From Euphorbia lathyris (lineage: Eukaryota > Streptophyta > Magnoliopsida > Malpighiales > Euphorbiaceae): a DNA stretch of 64,000 bases. The position numbers and the translations under genes are program-made. Below, piece by piece: positions 1 through 9,350 of the stretch (the stretch's first letter is position 1; every line of letters begins with the position of its first letter). The stretch is taken from positions 16,158,501 through 16,222,500 of the forward strand of contig NC_088916.1 in assembly GCF_963576675.1 (NCBI RefSeq). Reading direction: 5' to 3'. The notes under the pieces are model-generated. The model was not told the DNA's origin. It was given only the letters and a program-made list of their open reading frames with translations, and made no database searches.

Positions 1-12
1 AGAAATTATAAA

Positions 13-30
13 TCCCCGGCAACGGCGCCA
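13..30 (-). other. Primer-binding site of element A
   Basis: On the minus strand this reads TGGCGCCGTTGCCGGGGA, the site plant Athila/Tat Gypsy elements use to prime reverse transcription from a tRNA (usually described as tRNA-Asp). It lies six bases from the LTR edge at 37, the usual spacing. The same string recurs at 38588-38605 next to the 5' LTR of element F, which supports the call. The interior of element A therefore runs left, out of the window. Confidence 0.8.
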
Positions 31-1084
31 AAAACTTGATGTGAGGTTTCGTCTAGCGTAGTGTTTTCTGCGACAAAATGTATATTACGATGAGTGCGTT
101 ATGACTATGGATGTGATCTTTCTAAATGCTCTATCTTTACTAGACGTCACTACTTAGGGGCAAGTGTACCCCATCGTATAAAGTAATCATCCGGTTAAGA
201 CCGGGTATCGAATCCACGAGATTTATAACTGCAAGTATTAAACGACTCAGTTTTATACGTTATTTAAGAGGTGAATACTTTGAGGTTGATATGGGGACCA
301 ACTACAAACTACTCCTAACTACGGGTGAGGCGAATTTATATAACAAAACTCTATGAAGTGATGTGGATCCGATAAGTTATAACTATGACAAATAACGACT
401 TCTAATGTTTATACGGTTGATGGTTTGCTCTTGCAAAGACGACTATATGTAGTGTAACCGACCCGTGAAGTACTTAGACTACGTGGTTCCTAGTCAAGGC
501 GTGTCTAATGCTTGGGACCAGAAATTAGGGCCCGTAAGTTCCGTGGCTTGTCAATTCCTACGGTTTCCGGTTTGTCACTTCCGGTAAGGCAACATCTATA
601 TGAATCCCTAAAGATAGCCCGAAAGGCGTCGGAAATCACGTTCTCCTACACAATAATCAATTATGAATATCAAAACAAGTAACAAACATCAACACATATA
701 TAGAAAAGAAGATTATGAATCATTGATTATAAATATGAAGAATTTAAATATGAATTACAACCAAGCGTAGTACATAGGATGAGTTCAAGCTAATTAGCAA
801 GTGAAAAGGGAAGAATCCACCCTCGGAACTAGCTAACCGGACTCAAAGCCATCTCTTAGGACTTGGATGGTGGAGCTTTCGAGCTTGGTGCACGAAAATG
901 GAGCGGAACTTTGATAGAATGTCGAAATCAACAAACAAGCTCTCAAGGTGGAAGAGTTTGGCTATATAAAGCCTAAAACAAAATCTAAAACTACAAATGA
1001 CAAGAATTACAAGAATTACAAGGTGTATAAGATATGTATGGTGTCTAAGGTGTGTAAGTGTCTTAAATGAGTGCTAGTCACTCT

Positions 1085-1092
1085 TATTTATA
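1085..1092 (-). promoter_or_regulatory. TATA box of LTR A
   Basis: TATAAATA on the minus strand, about 790 bases inside the U3 end of the LTR. Transcription would run left. The palindromic array starts about 70 bases upstream of the box. Confidence 0.5.
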
Positions 1093-1163
1093 CATCAATC
1101 TGGGGGTAAGATTGTAATTCCATAAGGTGCAAGCATGGAGGAACATAATTTTGTGCAGAAATC

Positions 1164-1645
1164 CCATAATATGCCTCGCGTATGGTGGTATACGCCCTGC
1201 GTGTGTGCCCATTCCGTCAGAAATCTCCTGCATGTGGACCAATTCCAGATCTTGTTGTCTCAAACACGCCCCGCGTAGAATGGGATGCGCGTCGCGTGTT
1301 TGAGACTCTGACTTTTTATTGCTTGATTTGGTCCTTTTACGCCGTGCGTAGCTTGAGGCACGCTTCGCGTAAATGAGTCTCAAAACTTTTATGTTAAAGA
1401 ATTCCCTCGCACGCCCCGCGTGTAAGGTAACACGCCCCGCGTATGGATAGTTGACTCAGGGAGACCATACAGTCTGACTTTCAGGATTAGGCTAATCATT
1501 TCTGACATGTGTCATACGCCTCGCGTAGGTTGGCACACGCCTCGCGTATGCTGACTAGATCCCACGTGGTGCCTGTGGATAAGGCAATTATTTCTGACTT
1601 CATGTTTCATGCCCCGCGTAAGGAGTGAGGCGCCTCGCGTATTGA
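1164..1645. repeat. Interspersed palindromic repeats in U3 of LTR A
   Basis: About a dozen copies of a 12-14 base motif of the type ACGCCCCGCGTA, irregularly spaced by roughly 20-90 bases in otherwise ordinary sequence. The core is an inverted repeat. Perfect examples are TACGC-CTC-GCGTA at 1515-1527 and CACGC-CCC-GCGTG at 1410-1422. Other copies are imperfect, for example near 1164, 1192, 1265, 1340, 1361, 1431, 1534, 1610 and 1631. The block lies just upstream of the LTR TATA box. Confidence 0.7.
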
Positions 1646-1877
1646 GTGGATTTTTACTCCTTGCTCGTACCTGAAATACAAATCTCGGGACCCGAGTTAT
1701 CTTGACATTTTATTTACTAATATTAATCAAAAATACGGAAAATCAACTGAAAGTACGTAATTTATTTTTATTTCGTTATTTTATTAAAACACTCTATTTT
1801 TGTAATTAAACTTATTTATTTCTTCTAAAATTAACCCGTAAATCACGCTAAAAGATAGGGGTAAAATACCCCTATCA

Positions 1878-2034
1878 GGACTCCAGCTCCTCGCATAAAC
1901 TGAGAACAGGTGAACTAAACAGCTGCACACTTAACTAACAGGTGAGAACTGATCGAGATATAAAGATAACAATGACTTTAAATCTTTCTACCCCCAATAA
2001 TGGGGCCAAAAAATTATTTTCCCCAAAAGGCGTG
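1878..2034 (-). other. Remnant next to LTR A, possible polypurine tract
   Basis: Directly beyond the CA end of LTR A the plus strand reads GGACTCCAGCTCCTCGCAT, which is purine-rich on the minus strand. It resembles the AACCTCCTCGCACTT block that follows the 3' LTRs of F and G (polypurine tract). If so, LTR A has a PBS on one side and a PPT on the other. The stretch then runs 157 bases to the insertion point of element B. No gene is seen. Confidence 0.4.
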
Positions 2035-4317
2035 TGTAGGTGCCGCGGCCTCGCCCGGGCGGACCGGGGGGTGGACACCGTTGACGACAGATGCTGTGAT
2101 TGGCGCCGAAAGCAACCAATCGCGGAATCAAGCTGCTCGGCAGGGTCGGAGCTCGAAGTATGGAAGAGTCGCCACCCACGAATGGGAAATGAACACCGAT
2201 CCCTTGCGGGAGACCGGTGAGGGTTCGGGAAACTTAGGTACGAGCCGAGAAGGCTAGCTCCTTTCCGGAAAAAGGCTACTAGGCACCCCGACATCACCCG
2301 GTTATGAACCACCGGCCTCCTACTTAGCATGTTAGGCGCAAACGGACTAATCGCATATTTCTTTAAGTTTAAAATTCATTTGAAACCTTTTCTTTCTCGT
2401 CTTGAAAACCGTTTTGAGCATATATTATTGAAAGCCATATTAGTAAAGAATCACCCATTTACATGAATTTAGAGTATATGGAAGAAAGAGGGAGATAGAA
2501 GGAAGAATTAGTTTATTTACAACGTGAATTGTGTCTTGAGTCATACATTCAATCTACACTAATCTCACTCCCCAAAAAGAAACTTTATTTACATGGTTTG
2601 TACCTTAATCGCCGTTGGAACGATTTAAATACGTTTCAAAACCCCGTGGATTTACATGACGTTCACTCAAATCGTCGTTGGAACGATTCGAGCGCTTCAA
2701 AATGTGGAATAAGAAGCTTTAACTAAAAAACGTGATTAAGCATACAAGTCCATTTGTTTTTATATAAAACCGTTTAGTTAGGAAAACGATTCAAAACTCT
2801 ATTATTTACAAATAAAGAACGATTTTAATTACAAGGTTCGCTTAATCCGTCGTTGGAACGGATCAAGGCTTTAAAACGTGATGTTTAGGAAGTGGTTTAA
2901 AATGGTAAAAAAACCTTTTATTTACACTTTAGGAATATCTAGAAACCTTTAGTTTAAATAAGCAAATTGAATTCTCTTTTGATGGTTTATTTTCCCCTTT
3001 TCACTCAATTAACCTCTATTTGAACATAATTACAACAACTAACAAATTAAACCCAAATTCACCTCACCCAAATACTTTTGAGACATATATATAGGAAATT
3101 CAAAAGGAGAATAAATATACATATTTATATAAATATACATTATGATAAAAATACTAATTATACTTATAGATCAAAAATTAAGATAAGAATAATAATAATA
3201 ATATATATACAAGAGTTATTTATAAGTAAAATGGTAATAAATATGCTATTAGATATAATATACTTGTATTCTAATGTGAAAACATGTAAAGATAATGATA
3301 AAGCCCATAACTAAGAAAACTATATTTAATCCCAAAATAGTTTTTATATATAATAAATATTTAGGAAATAACCCTCCCCTAAACAATAATTAATCTACTT
3401 TAAATGATTTTTAAAGGAAACATATATATACAAATAGCTTTACAAAACCAAATTAATGTAAATTATGCCCAAATGTACAAAATAAGTAAATACATAAATA
3501 ATTATTAGTTAGATACCCCCAAAAATAATTTTAATAAATATACTACATAATTATACATATATATATAAAGGACCAAATGTCAAAAAGTTAAGAAAAGAGG
3601 GTTAAAAAGGCATTTTTTAAAATTCCAGCAGCTTTACCGATGGAAAATCCGTCGGTAAACAGCCTTTAGTGACAGAAATAGAAAAGTTACAGAAACAGTC
3701 CCTATACTTTCCAGATTTATTAAAAGGTTTTAAATCTAATCTATTCTATCATTTTGGACCTCCGAACTACCCAAATCGGGTCATAGTCTATAACGGAGAC
3801 TCCTAAAACGATGTTTTATTTCAAAACGTTATTTGAAAATATTTTTAAAATCTATATTTACAACGTTTTAGTCCCGAACTACCCTTAAATCGGGTCACGG
3901 TTTGTGTTGGGACTTAAAACGAGGTTTTTTTATTTCAAAACAAAATTAAACGTTTATTTAATACGAGACGAAAATTAAATAAATTCGAAAAAATAAATAA
4001 ACGTGATAAATAAATAACTAACTAAATAAATAAAGAAATGAAACCATAAATAAAATAAATAGACGAAATAAATAAAACGAGTCTAGTCCTTGGATAATAC
4101 CTCAAGATCGGTATTGACGGCTTAATGTCGGTTGATTCCACGAGTTATGATTTTTGGTGTTTTTCGTGTTTTGGTAAAATATTCAACTTTTAGGAATTTT
4201 CAAATTTTTTAGGAAAAAAAATGTTTTTTCCCAAAAAAATCACTTTCTCTCTCTAAAAAATGTTTTAGAGTGAGAAGCTCTAGAAAATCCCTCTCCCCAA
4301 ATGCATGAGGATCCGTG

Positions 4318-4326
4318 CCTTTTATA
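4318..4326 (-). promoter_or_regulatory. TATA box of the 3' LTR of B
   Basis: TATAAAAGG on the minus strand, flanked by GTGCC/GGCAC arms that form a small inverted repeat. The palindromic array begins about 15 bases upstream. The equivalent in the 5' LTR is at 18136-18144 and would be the working promoter of the element. Confidence 0.55.
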
Positions 4327-4341
4327 GGCACGGATCCCAAA

Positions 4342-4600
4342 GTTGGGCGTGCGCCCAACGGGGGTTGGGCGGACGCCCAACATGAAGTTGGGCGACGCCC
4401 AACCTTGGTTGGGCACGCGCCCAACAGATGTTGGGCGGACGCCCAACTGCCGTTGGGCGTGCGCCCAGCGTTGTTGGGCGTGCGCCCAACTGCCGTCGGG
4501 CGCGTGCCGGCCGCTGCTGGGCGCTCGCCCAACGCCGCTGGGCACTCGTCCAACGATCCTTAGGCGTGCGTCCAATGCCTTTGGCGTGCATTGGACGATG
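4342..4600. repeat. Palindrome array in U3 of the B 3' LTR
   Basis: About a dozen 22-23 bp units, each an inverted repeat of the form GTTGGGC-nnnn-GCCCAAC separated by 3-5 bases. The first seven units are close to perfect; later ones (from about 4500) decay. Long open frames on both strands through this block exist only because it is GC-rich and lacks stops. The matching block in the 5' LTR is at 18160-18430. Confidence 0.85.
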
Positions 4601-4767
4601 CCCCTCGTTCGTTGGGCATCCGCGAGCCGCCTATTTGACGACACGCAATCCCGTCGGACCCTTTCGTGGTTTTTTTTATATTTTTTTTTATTTTTTATTA
4701 TTGGAATCAACCGCTCTAACCGTCTGCCATGGGTTTTCATCACAGGTCCTCCGACTCGGTGTCTGCA

Positions 4768-4783
4768 GTTGCCCCTACTTTCC
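4768..4783 (-). other. Polypurine tract of element B
   Basis: The minus strand reads AGGAAAGTAGGGGCAAC directly before the TGCAGACACC start of the 3' LTR. That is the expected position and composition for a plus-strand priming tract. Confidence 0.6.
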
Positions 4784-4960
4784 TATTTTAACAGTGACGT
4801 GTGTGCTTTTTCGAAAAAAACTTTTTCGCGAATGCGACACATGCAATGGAATACATATTAAAGTAAAAGACACATATAGAGTGGGAGGGGAAATACCTGA
4901 TCTCCATGTCGCAAGTTCCTTCCTTGTCTCGAGCCTCTTCATCGACCGTAGGTAAATTTG

Positions 4961-5695
4961 CTCTTTCTAGCGACCCTAGTCTCTAAATTGACCGCATGTA
5001 ATTTGGCTCTTTCTAGCGACCCTAGTCTCTAAATCGACCGCAGGTAATGTTGCTCTTTCTAGCGACCCTAGTCTCTAAATCGACCGCAGGTAATATGGCT
5101 CTTTCTAGCGACCCTAGTCTCTAAATCGACCGCAGGTAATGTTGCTCTTTCTAGCGACCCTAGTCTCTAAATCGACCGTAGGTAAAGTTGCTCTTTCTAG
5201 CGACCCTAGTCTCTACATCGACCGCAGGCAAGTGGCTCTTTCTAGCGACCCTAGTCTCTACATCGACCGCAGGTAAAGTTGCTCTTTCTAGCGACCCTAG
5301 TCTCTAAATCGACCGCATGTAATATGGCGCTTTCTAGCGACCCTAGTCTCTACATCGACCGCAGGTAATATTGCTCTTTCTAGCAACCCTAGTCTCTAAA
5401 TCGACTGCAGGTAATATGGCTCTTTCTAGCGACCCTAGTCTTTAAATCGACCGCAGGTAATATTGCTCTTTCTAGCGACCCTAGCCTCTACATCGACCGC
5501 AGGTAATATGGCTCTTTCTAGCGACCCTAGTCTCTAAATCGACCGTAGGTAATATTGCTCTTTCTAGCGACCCTAGTCTCTAAATCGACCGCAGGTAAAA
5601 TAGCTCTTTCTAGCGACCCTAGTCTCTACATCGACCGCAGGTAATATGGCTCTTTCTAGCGACCCTAGTCTCTAAATCGACCGCAGGTATGTAGT
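4961..5695. repeat. 46-bp tandem array in the 3' untranslated part of B
   Basis: About 16 head-to-tail copies. Successive CTCTTTCTAG landmarks fall at 4961, 5007, 5053 and 5099 and onward to 5650, giving a 46-bp period with one 45-bp unit near 5191-5236. The core CGACCCTAGTCTCTAAATCG is almost invariant; variation is concentrated in the few bases after GCAGGTAA (TATG, TATTG, GTTG, AGTTG). The array is about 180 bases from the polypurine tract. Tandem arrays at this place are a known trait of Tat/Ogre elements and can seed satellite DNA. Confidence 0.9.
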
Positions 5696-7937
5696 GATGC
5701 ATATAGATGGGTGGATGTAACCTAATCTATGGATGCGTGTAAACACCTATGTGTGTGTATGCAGGTGACTGTGCGTGTGTTTGAATGTGCATACGTGTGG
5801 CCTATGCGTTTTGCTTTATGCGGATGTATAGACATTTATGTATGCAAACTATGTATGTGTCGATGAGATGGTCGAATGGATTCCCTTTTCATAGGTTGGG
5901 GGATTTTGGTAGCTTCAGATCGAGAAATGATGTTTCAGGCCATCCCCAAGGTGTGCAAGGATGAGGGCAAGGATAAGTTTGAAACCAAAGGTTGTAAGGA
6001 TGGGGATTTGGTTTTAATGAGCTTGTGCCAAGGGGCTCTGGCCTTTAACCAGAGATTGATGCATTCATTTTTTCCTAATTTTGCTTGAGCCACCCTTTTC
6101 GGGTTTCCAACTCAATGGGATCTCTCCGATATTCTCTATCTCTCTTTTTGCATGAACCGCCCATAGGGGTTTTCAATTCATCTTTCCTATATCTCACTGT
6201 TTTTCTCTATCTCTCCTTTTGCTTGGATCGCCTCTTTTGAGGTTTTCAATCCAACTTTTTGTTCAGTTTTTCTTCTTTTTTTTTCTTCTCTTGATTGTAA
6301 ATGATACCGGATAGCACAGGGGGTTCATATCCACGGGCCACTTCTATGCTGAGCATTTGACAATGAGTTCATGCCTGATGCCTTCGTTAATGGAGAAGCT
6401 TTTCGGAGCGAGATGGATGGTGATCTGATTGCATGGTCGTGCCCCCGATTGAAGTTACCGTCTTAGTGTGGGTTAGAAGTTGATGTGAGCGTATGCCCCT
6501 GCCAACTCGAGGTGAGATTTCACGTGCGCTCAAGATAGGGATACTGCCGTTGGGAGTGGCTATGGAGGAGAGACGCTTCGGTCGAAGTTTGGCTCTTGAG
6601 AGGACCACAAAGGAGCAGAGGAACCAGACTTCATGGAACATGAGAGAGAGGAATAGCCTTTCTTTTTTTTAGTTTTTCTCTTTTTTTTTTTAGATTTTGG
6701 ATCGGCTTATGGGTGTTGAGGTGATTTCAGTTGAGATGGGGTGTCTATTAATGCGGGTGTTTTCATTGCAAATGCAACCGTCTAGCTTAAATAAAGCACT
6801 TGGCAAACATACATTGAATCGTTTACTGCTCAGTTTATTAACCACTGTCACCAAAGTATGCCCTTGCGGGTTTTCACATTTCTGTTATTTTAACTCTCTC
6901 CTTTTATTCCCGGAATTTTCAAATAAGCGCCCCATGGGGTTTTCACTTATTGGGGTGTCCCTTATTGTTGCATAGGCCGTCCTTTGCGGATTTTCAAACT
7001 ATCGGGATTTTCTTTTTTTTTTCTTTTTCTTTTTTTAATTTTAATTTTCATGAGAAAGATTCCTTGGTTCCTTTGAGATTGACCACAATTCTAAACTTCG
7101 TCGCCGCCTTTGTCTTCATTTGACTATGCATTTGATCTTTCTTTGCTAAAGTAAGATTTTCTCGTACATTTGATCACCCATTTGTTGGGAAATTTCAACC
7201 GCTCTTGTCACCTTGACACTCCTTGGCTAGTCACGTCTGCTTTTTATTTGAATAATTTTCTTTTACTTCTGATTGGCTTGACTTTGCCCCTGAGCCTTTT
7301 TAGCATCATTTTTTTTCCTCTTTTTTTTTTTACTTTGAGTCATCATAGATCTAAACCTTTTCGTTGATCCTGGAACAGGGTCCTTTATCGTTGATAGGTT
7401 AGTTGCCCCCGTCTTGTTCTGAATGGTGCACTCACGTACTTGTGTCCCCTTTGGGGGGAGAAATTTTTTTCGGTGCCTCAGTGCTAGCATGGTTCTAAGG
7501 GCTTGTTGCTTGCTCCTTCTTTTCTTTTCTTTTTCTCTCTTTTTGGACTTTGTTGATTGTCGCTCAGTCTTCTTTTTGGCACAAGCTGGTGAGAACCCTT
7601 CGTTTGATGGGTCTACGCCCGACTTATCATCGCAGAGGCAGGGAATCGCTTCTCATGATTTATCTTGTTTTCTTTTTTTTTACTCTCTTAATTTTCTCTC
7701 TTCAGTGGTTAAGTACTGAGCAAGAAGTATATTCTAGAGCTTACGTCCGTGCCATGATAGAAGCATGAATGTCTCAATTGAGTGGATATCAAATGTAAGT
7801 ACGTATGTTTGGGATAAAATTTGCGGAAACGAAATTTCATTGAATTCAAAAGGAGGTTAATAACATCTTGTTGAATAGAAGATAAAATAAAAGACAAGGA
7901 TAAAGACTACAAGTGCAATCCTCTCTCTCATACTACT
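5696..7937. other. Non-coding spacer of B with scattered hairpin motifs
   Basis: No supported gene. The stretch begins with TG-rich simple sequence (5700-5870) and contains long C/T tracts (6240-6300, 6655-6695, 7000-7040, 7290-7330). At least six copies of a short hairpin of the type CCC-nnnn-GGG followed by TTTTCA occur near 6088, 6155, 6227, 6860, 6928 and 6978. Open frames here are short and not conserved in anything I recognise. Confidence 0.6.
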
Positions 7938-8753
7938 TCAGGAAGCTTCAGGTTCTTCCACTTTATAAGTGTCCTCAATCTCGAGAACTTCTTCTTTAGC
8001 TCATCCTGATTCGTTGTAGACTTCACCGTTCAAGGAACAAGTCGAAGGCTTCATCTGCTGAGAAGGATCTGGATCACTTATCTTTCCAGCTTCGATGAGA
8101 TCTTGAATTTCATGCTTCAACCTCATGCAAGTACTTGTTTCATGACCATATCTCTAGTGGAAGTGGCAGTAGCCCCTGCGTTTGGCTAACTCAGTGGTTT
8201 GACCTCCCGTGGCTGGTAGAGGGTGAAGTATGTCATGCATTCGTAGACCCTCCAACACTTCAAATAAGGGTTGAGTGAAAGTGGAGAATTCCCTTCCCTC
8301 CCCTCTATACTGAGCGGGTGATGGAGGGCGAACAACCCTGGCAATCTCATGTCCCCGATGGTGTGGAGCTTATTGTGTTCGTGAAACATGGTGTGAGGCT
8401 ACCCTTAGTGGAGTGAATGTTTGTGGGGTAGATTGTGATGCGAACTGGAACATAGGTTTCTCTACCACAGCTTTCGGGATTTCCGCAACCAGTGACTCAC
8501 TCAGGACCTCCCGGACCAACCTTTTCAGCTCTATCTTGAATTCATCTAAAGCAAGGACATCGGGAAGAACTCGCTCGATTTCTGTTTTGAGATTGAAACC
8601 TCCTATCATCTCCTGGGAACTTTCAACCCCATCATTCTTAGCAGCCTCCGGATCATTAAGAGCACGTTTGAATTCGTCAGAAAAGATGTATTTGGCTAAA
8701 GCCCCTTGCACACGGCTCTCAAGATTGTGGTTTGAATTGTTGGATTGGGCCAT
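7938..8753 (-). pseudogene. Broken gag of element B
   Basis: A single minus-strand frame can be followed from ATG at 8753 (MAQSNNSN...) to TGA at 7938, about 272 codons, with three internal stops. Near the C-terminus a CHFH-x-RYGHETSTC-MRLKHEIQDLI block matches the CxxH...GHxTxxCxxLxxxIxxLI pattern typical of Tat/Ogre gag, with a TAG stop inside it. Before it, a REFSTFTQPLFEVLEGL stretch also fits these gags. An upstream in-frame start at 8810 is possible, but MAQSN looks more natural. No pol follows; the next sequence is the 3' spacer. The frame is dead as it stands. Assignment to gag is good; the exact lineage is inferred. Confidence 0.7.
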
Positions 8754-9350
8754 GAGTTGGGTCTCTAATAAGGAAAGAGAAAGGATCGGTGAGTGGAGCT
8801 TTTTAGGCATTATGAATTTTGATGATGCAATGCACGTGTGATGCGAATGCCAGAGCTATCTACTTGTGCCTCCTATCGATGGATGTATGATTTATGAATG
8901 ATTCGTGGTGTTCGCTTTATTTCTTACAACCTAAACACGATTTTGACTAGAGCTAAACCCTCTTTTTTTACCAGAGCCGTCGGCAGTACTTCGATCGTCG
9001 GTGCTAACTTACCTGTTTGGAAGTGCGGATGCCTGAAACCATTTCAACTGTTATGCACACATTAGTACGACCCTACGAGTTTACCTTACAATGCTTTACA
9101 AGATGTATAATGTTGAATGACGCTCGGCACGACTGACACTTGTGAGATTGAGACGACCCTAATGATAAGTAAAATTCCCTAGGACGCTGGGTAGATGAGA
9201 GCGTATCCCGATGGTATCCGTGACTTGTAGATACGTTGGAGGGGTAGCGACATGAGTGGGGGGAATGACATAATTGGTACATCGACACGACTCACGATCT
9301 AAAAAAAACAACATAAGCTACTATGCATGAGGTGTATGTGAGGGATTTTC
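8754..9350. other. Spacer between gag and the degenerate array
   Basis: About 600 bases with no supported gene. Repeat-like ATGATTCGTGG and GACGACC words appear toward the right, where the degenerate array begins without a sharp edge. Confidence 0.4.

Larger units (their letters stand above)
37..1877 (-). repeat. LTR of element A (Athila-like Gypsy)
   Basis: This 1.84-kb LTR has TG...CA ends: on the plus strand it opens TGATGTGAGG and closes CCCCTATCA. The opening block carries the AAGTGTACCCC...AAGTAAT...GTATCG motif chain also present in the LTRs of F and G, so it is the same broad family. A TATAAATA box lies at 1085-1092 on the minus strand. Upstream of it, at about 1164-1645, is a GC-rich array listed separately. 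No coding region is visible; short ORFs inside are chance. The second LTR of this element is outside the window. Confidence 0.75.
2035..4767 (-). repeat. 3' LTR of element B
   Basis: About 2.73 kb, TGTAGGTGCC...TCTGCA in plus orientation, collinear with 15916-18582. It carries about 68 bases near its left end (about 2061-2130) that the other copy lacks. It contains three copies of a CGTTGGAACG motif flanked by complementary AATCG/CGATT-type arms (near 2610, 2672 and 2848). It also has a near-perfect inverted repeat TTTACCGATGGA / TCCGTCGGTAAA around 3635-3662. A TATAAAAGG box on the minus strand is at 4318-4326. The AT-rich middle, about 2900-4200, holds nothing coding. Confidence 0.85.

Noticed and set aside
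3630..3665. TTTACCGATGGA...TCCGTCGGTAAA as a MITE or transcription terminator
   Set aside because: No flanking target duplication and it is present in both LTRs of B, so it is part of the LTR; kept only as a note in the LTR entry.
4209..4955. Several overlapping open frames on both strands through the LTR B array
   Set aside because: They are stop-free only because the repeat is GC-rich; the peptides are low-complexity translations of the palindromes. The same holds at 18027-18619.
5001..5690. CCCTAG words in the array as telomere-related sequence
   Set aside because: The unit does not contain tandem CCCTAAA; the resemblance is a single six-base word per unit.
4961..5695. CRISPR-like regular repeat
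   Set aside because: The whole 46-bp unit is repeated with no unique spacers, in a plant retrotransposon; it is a tandem array.
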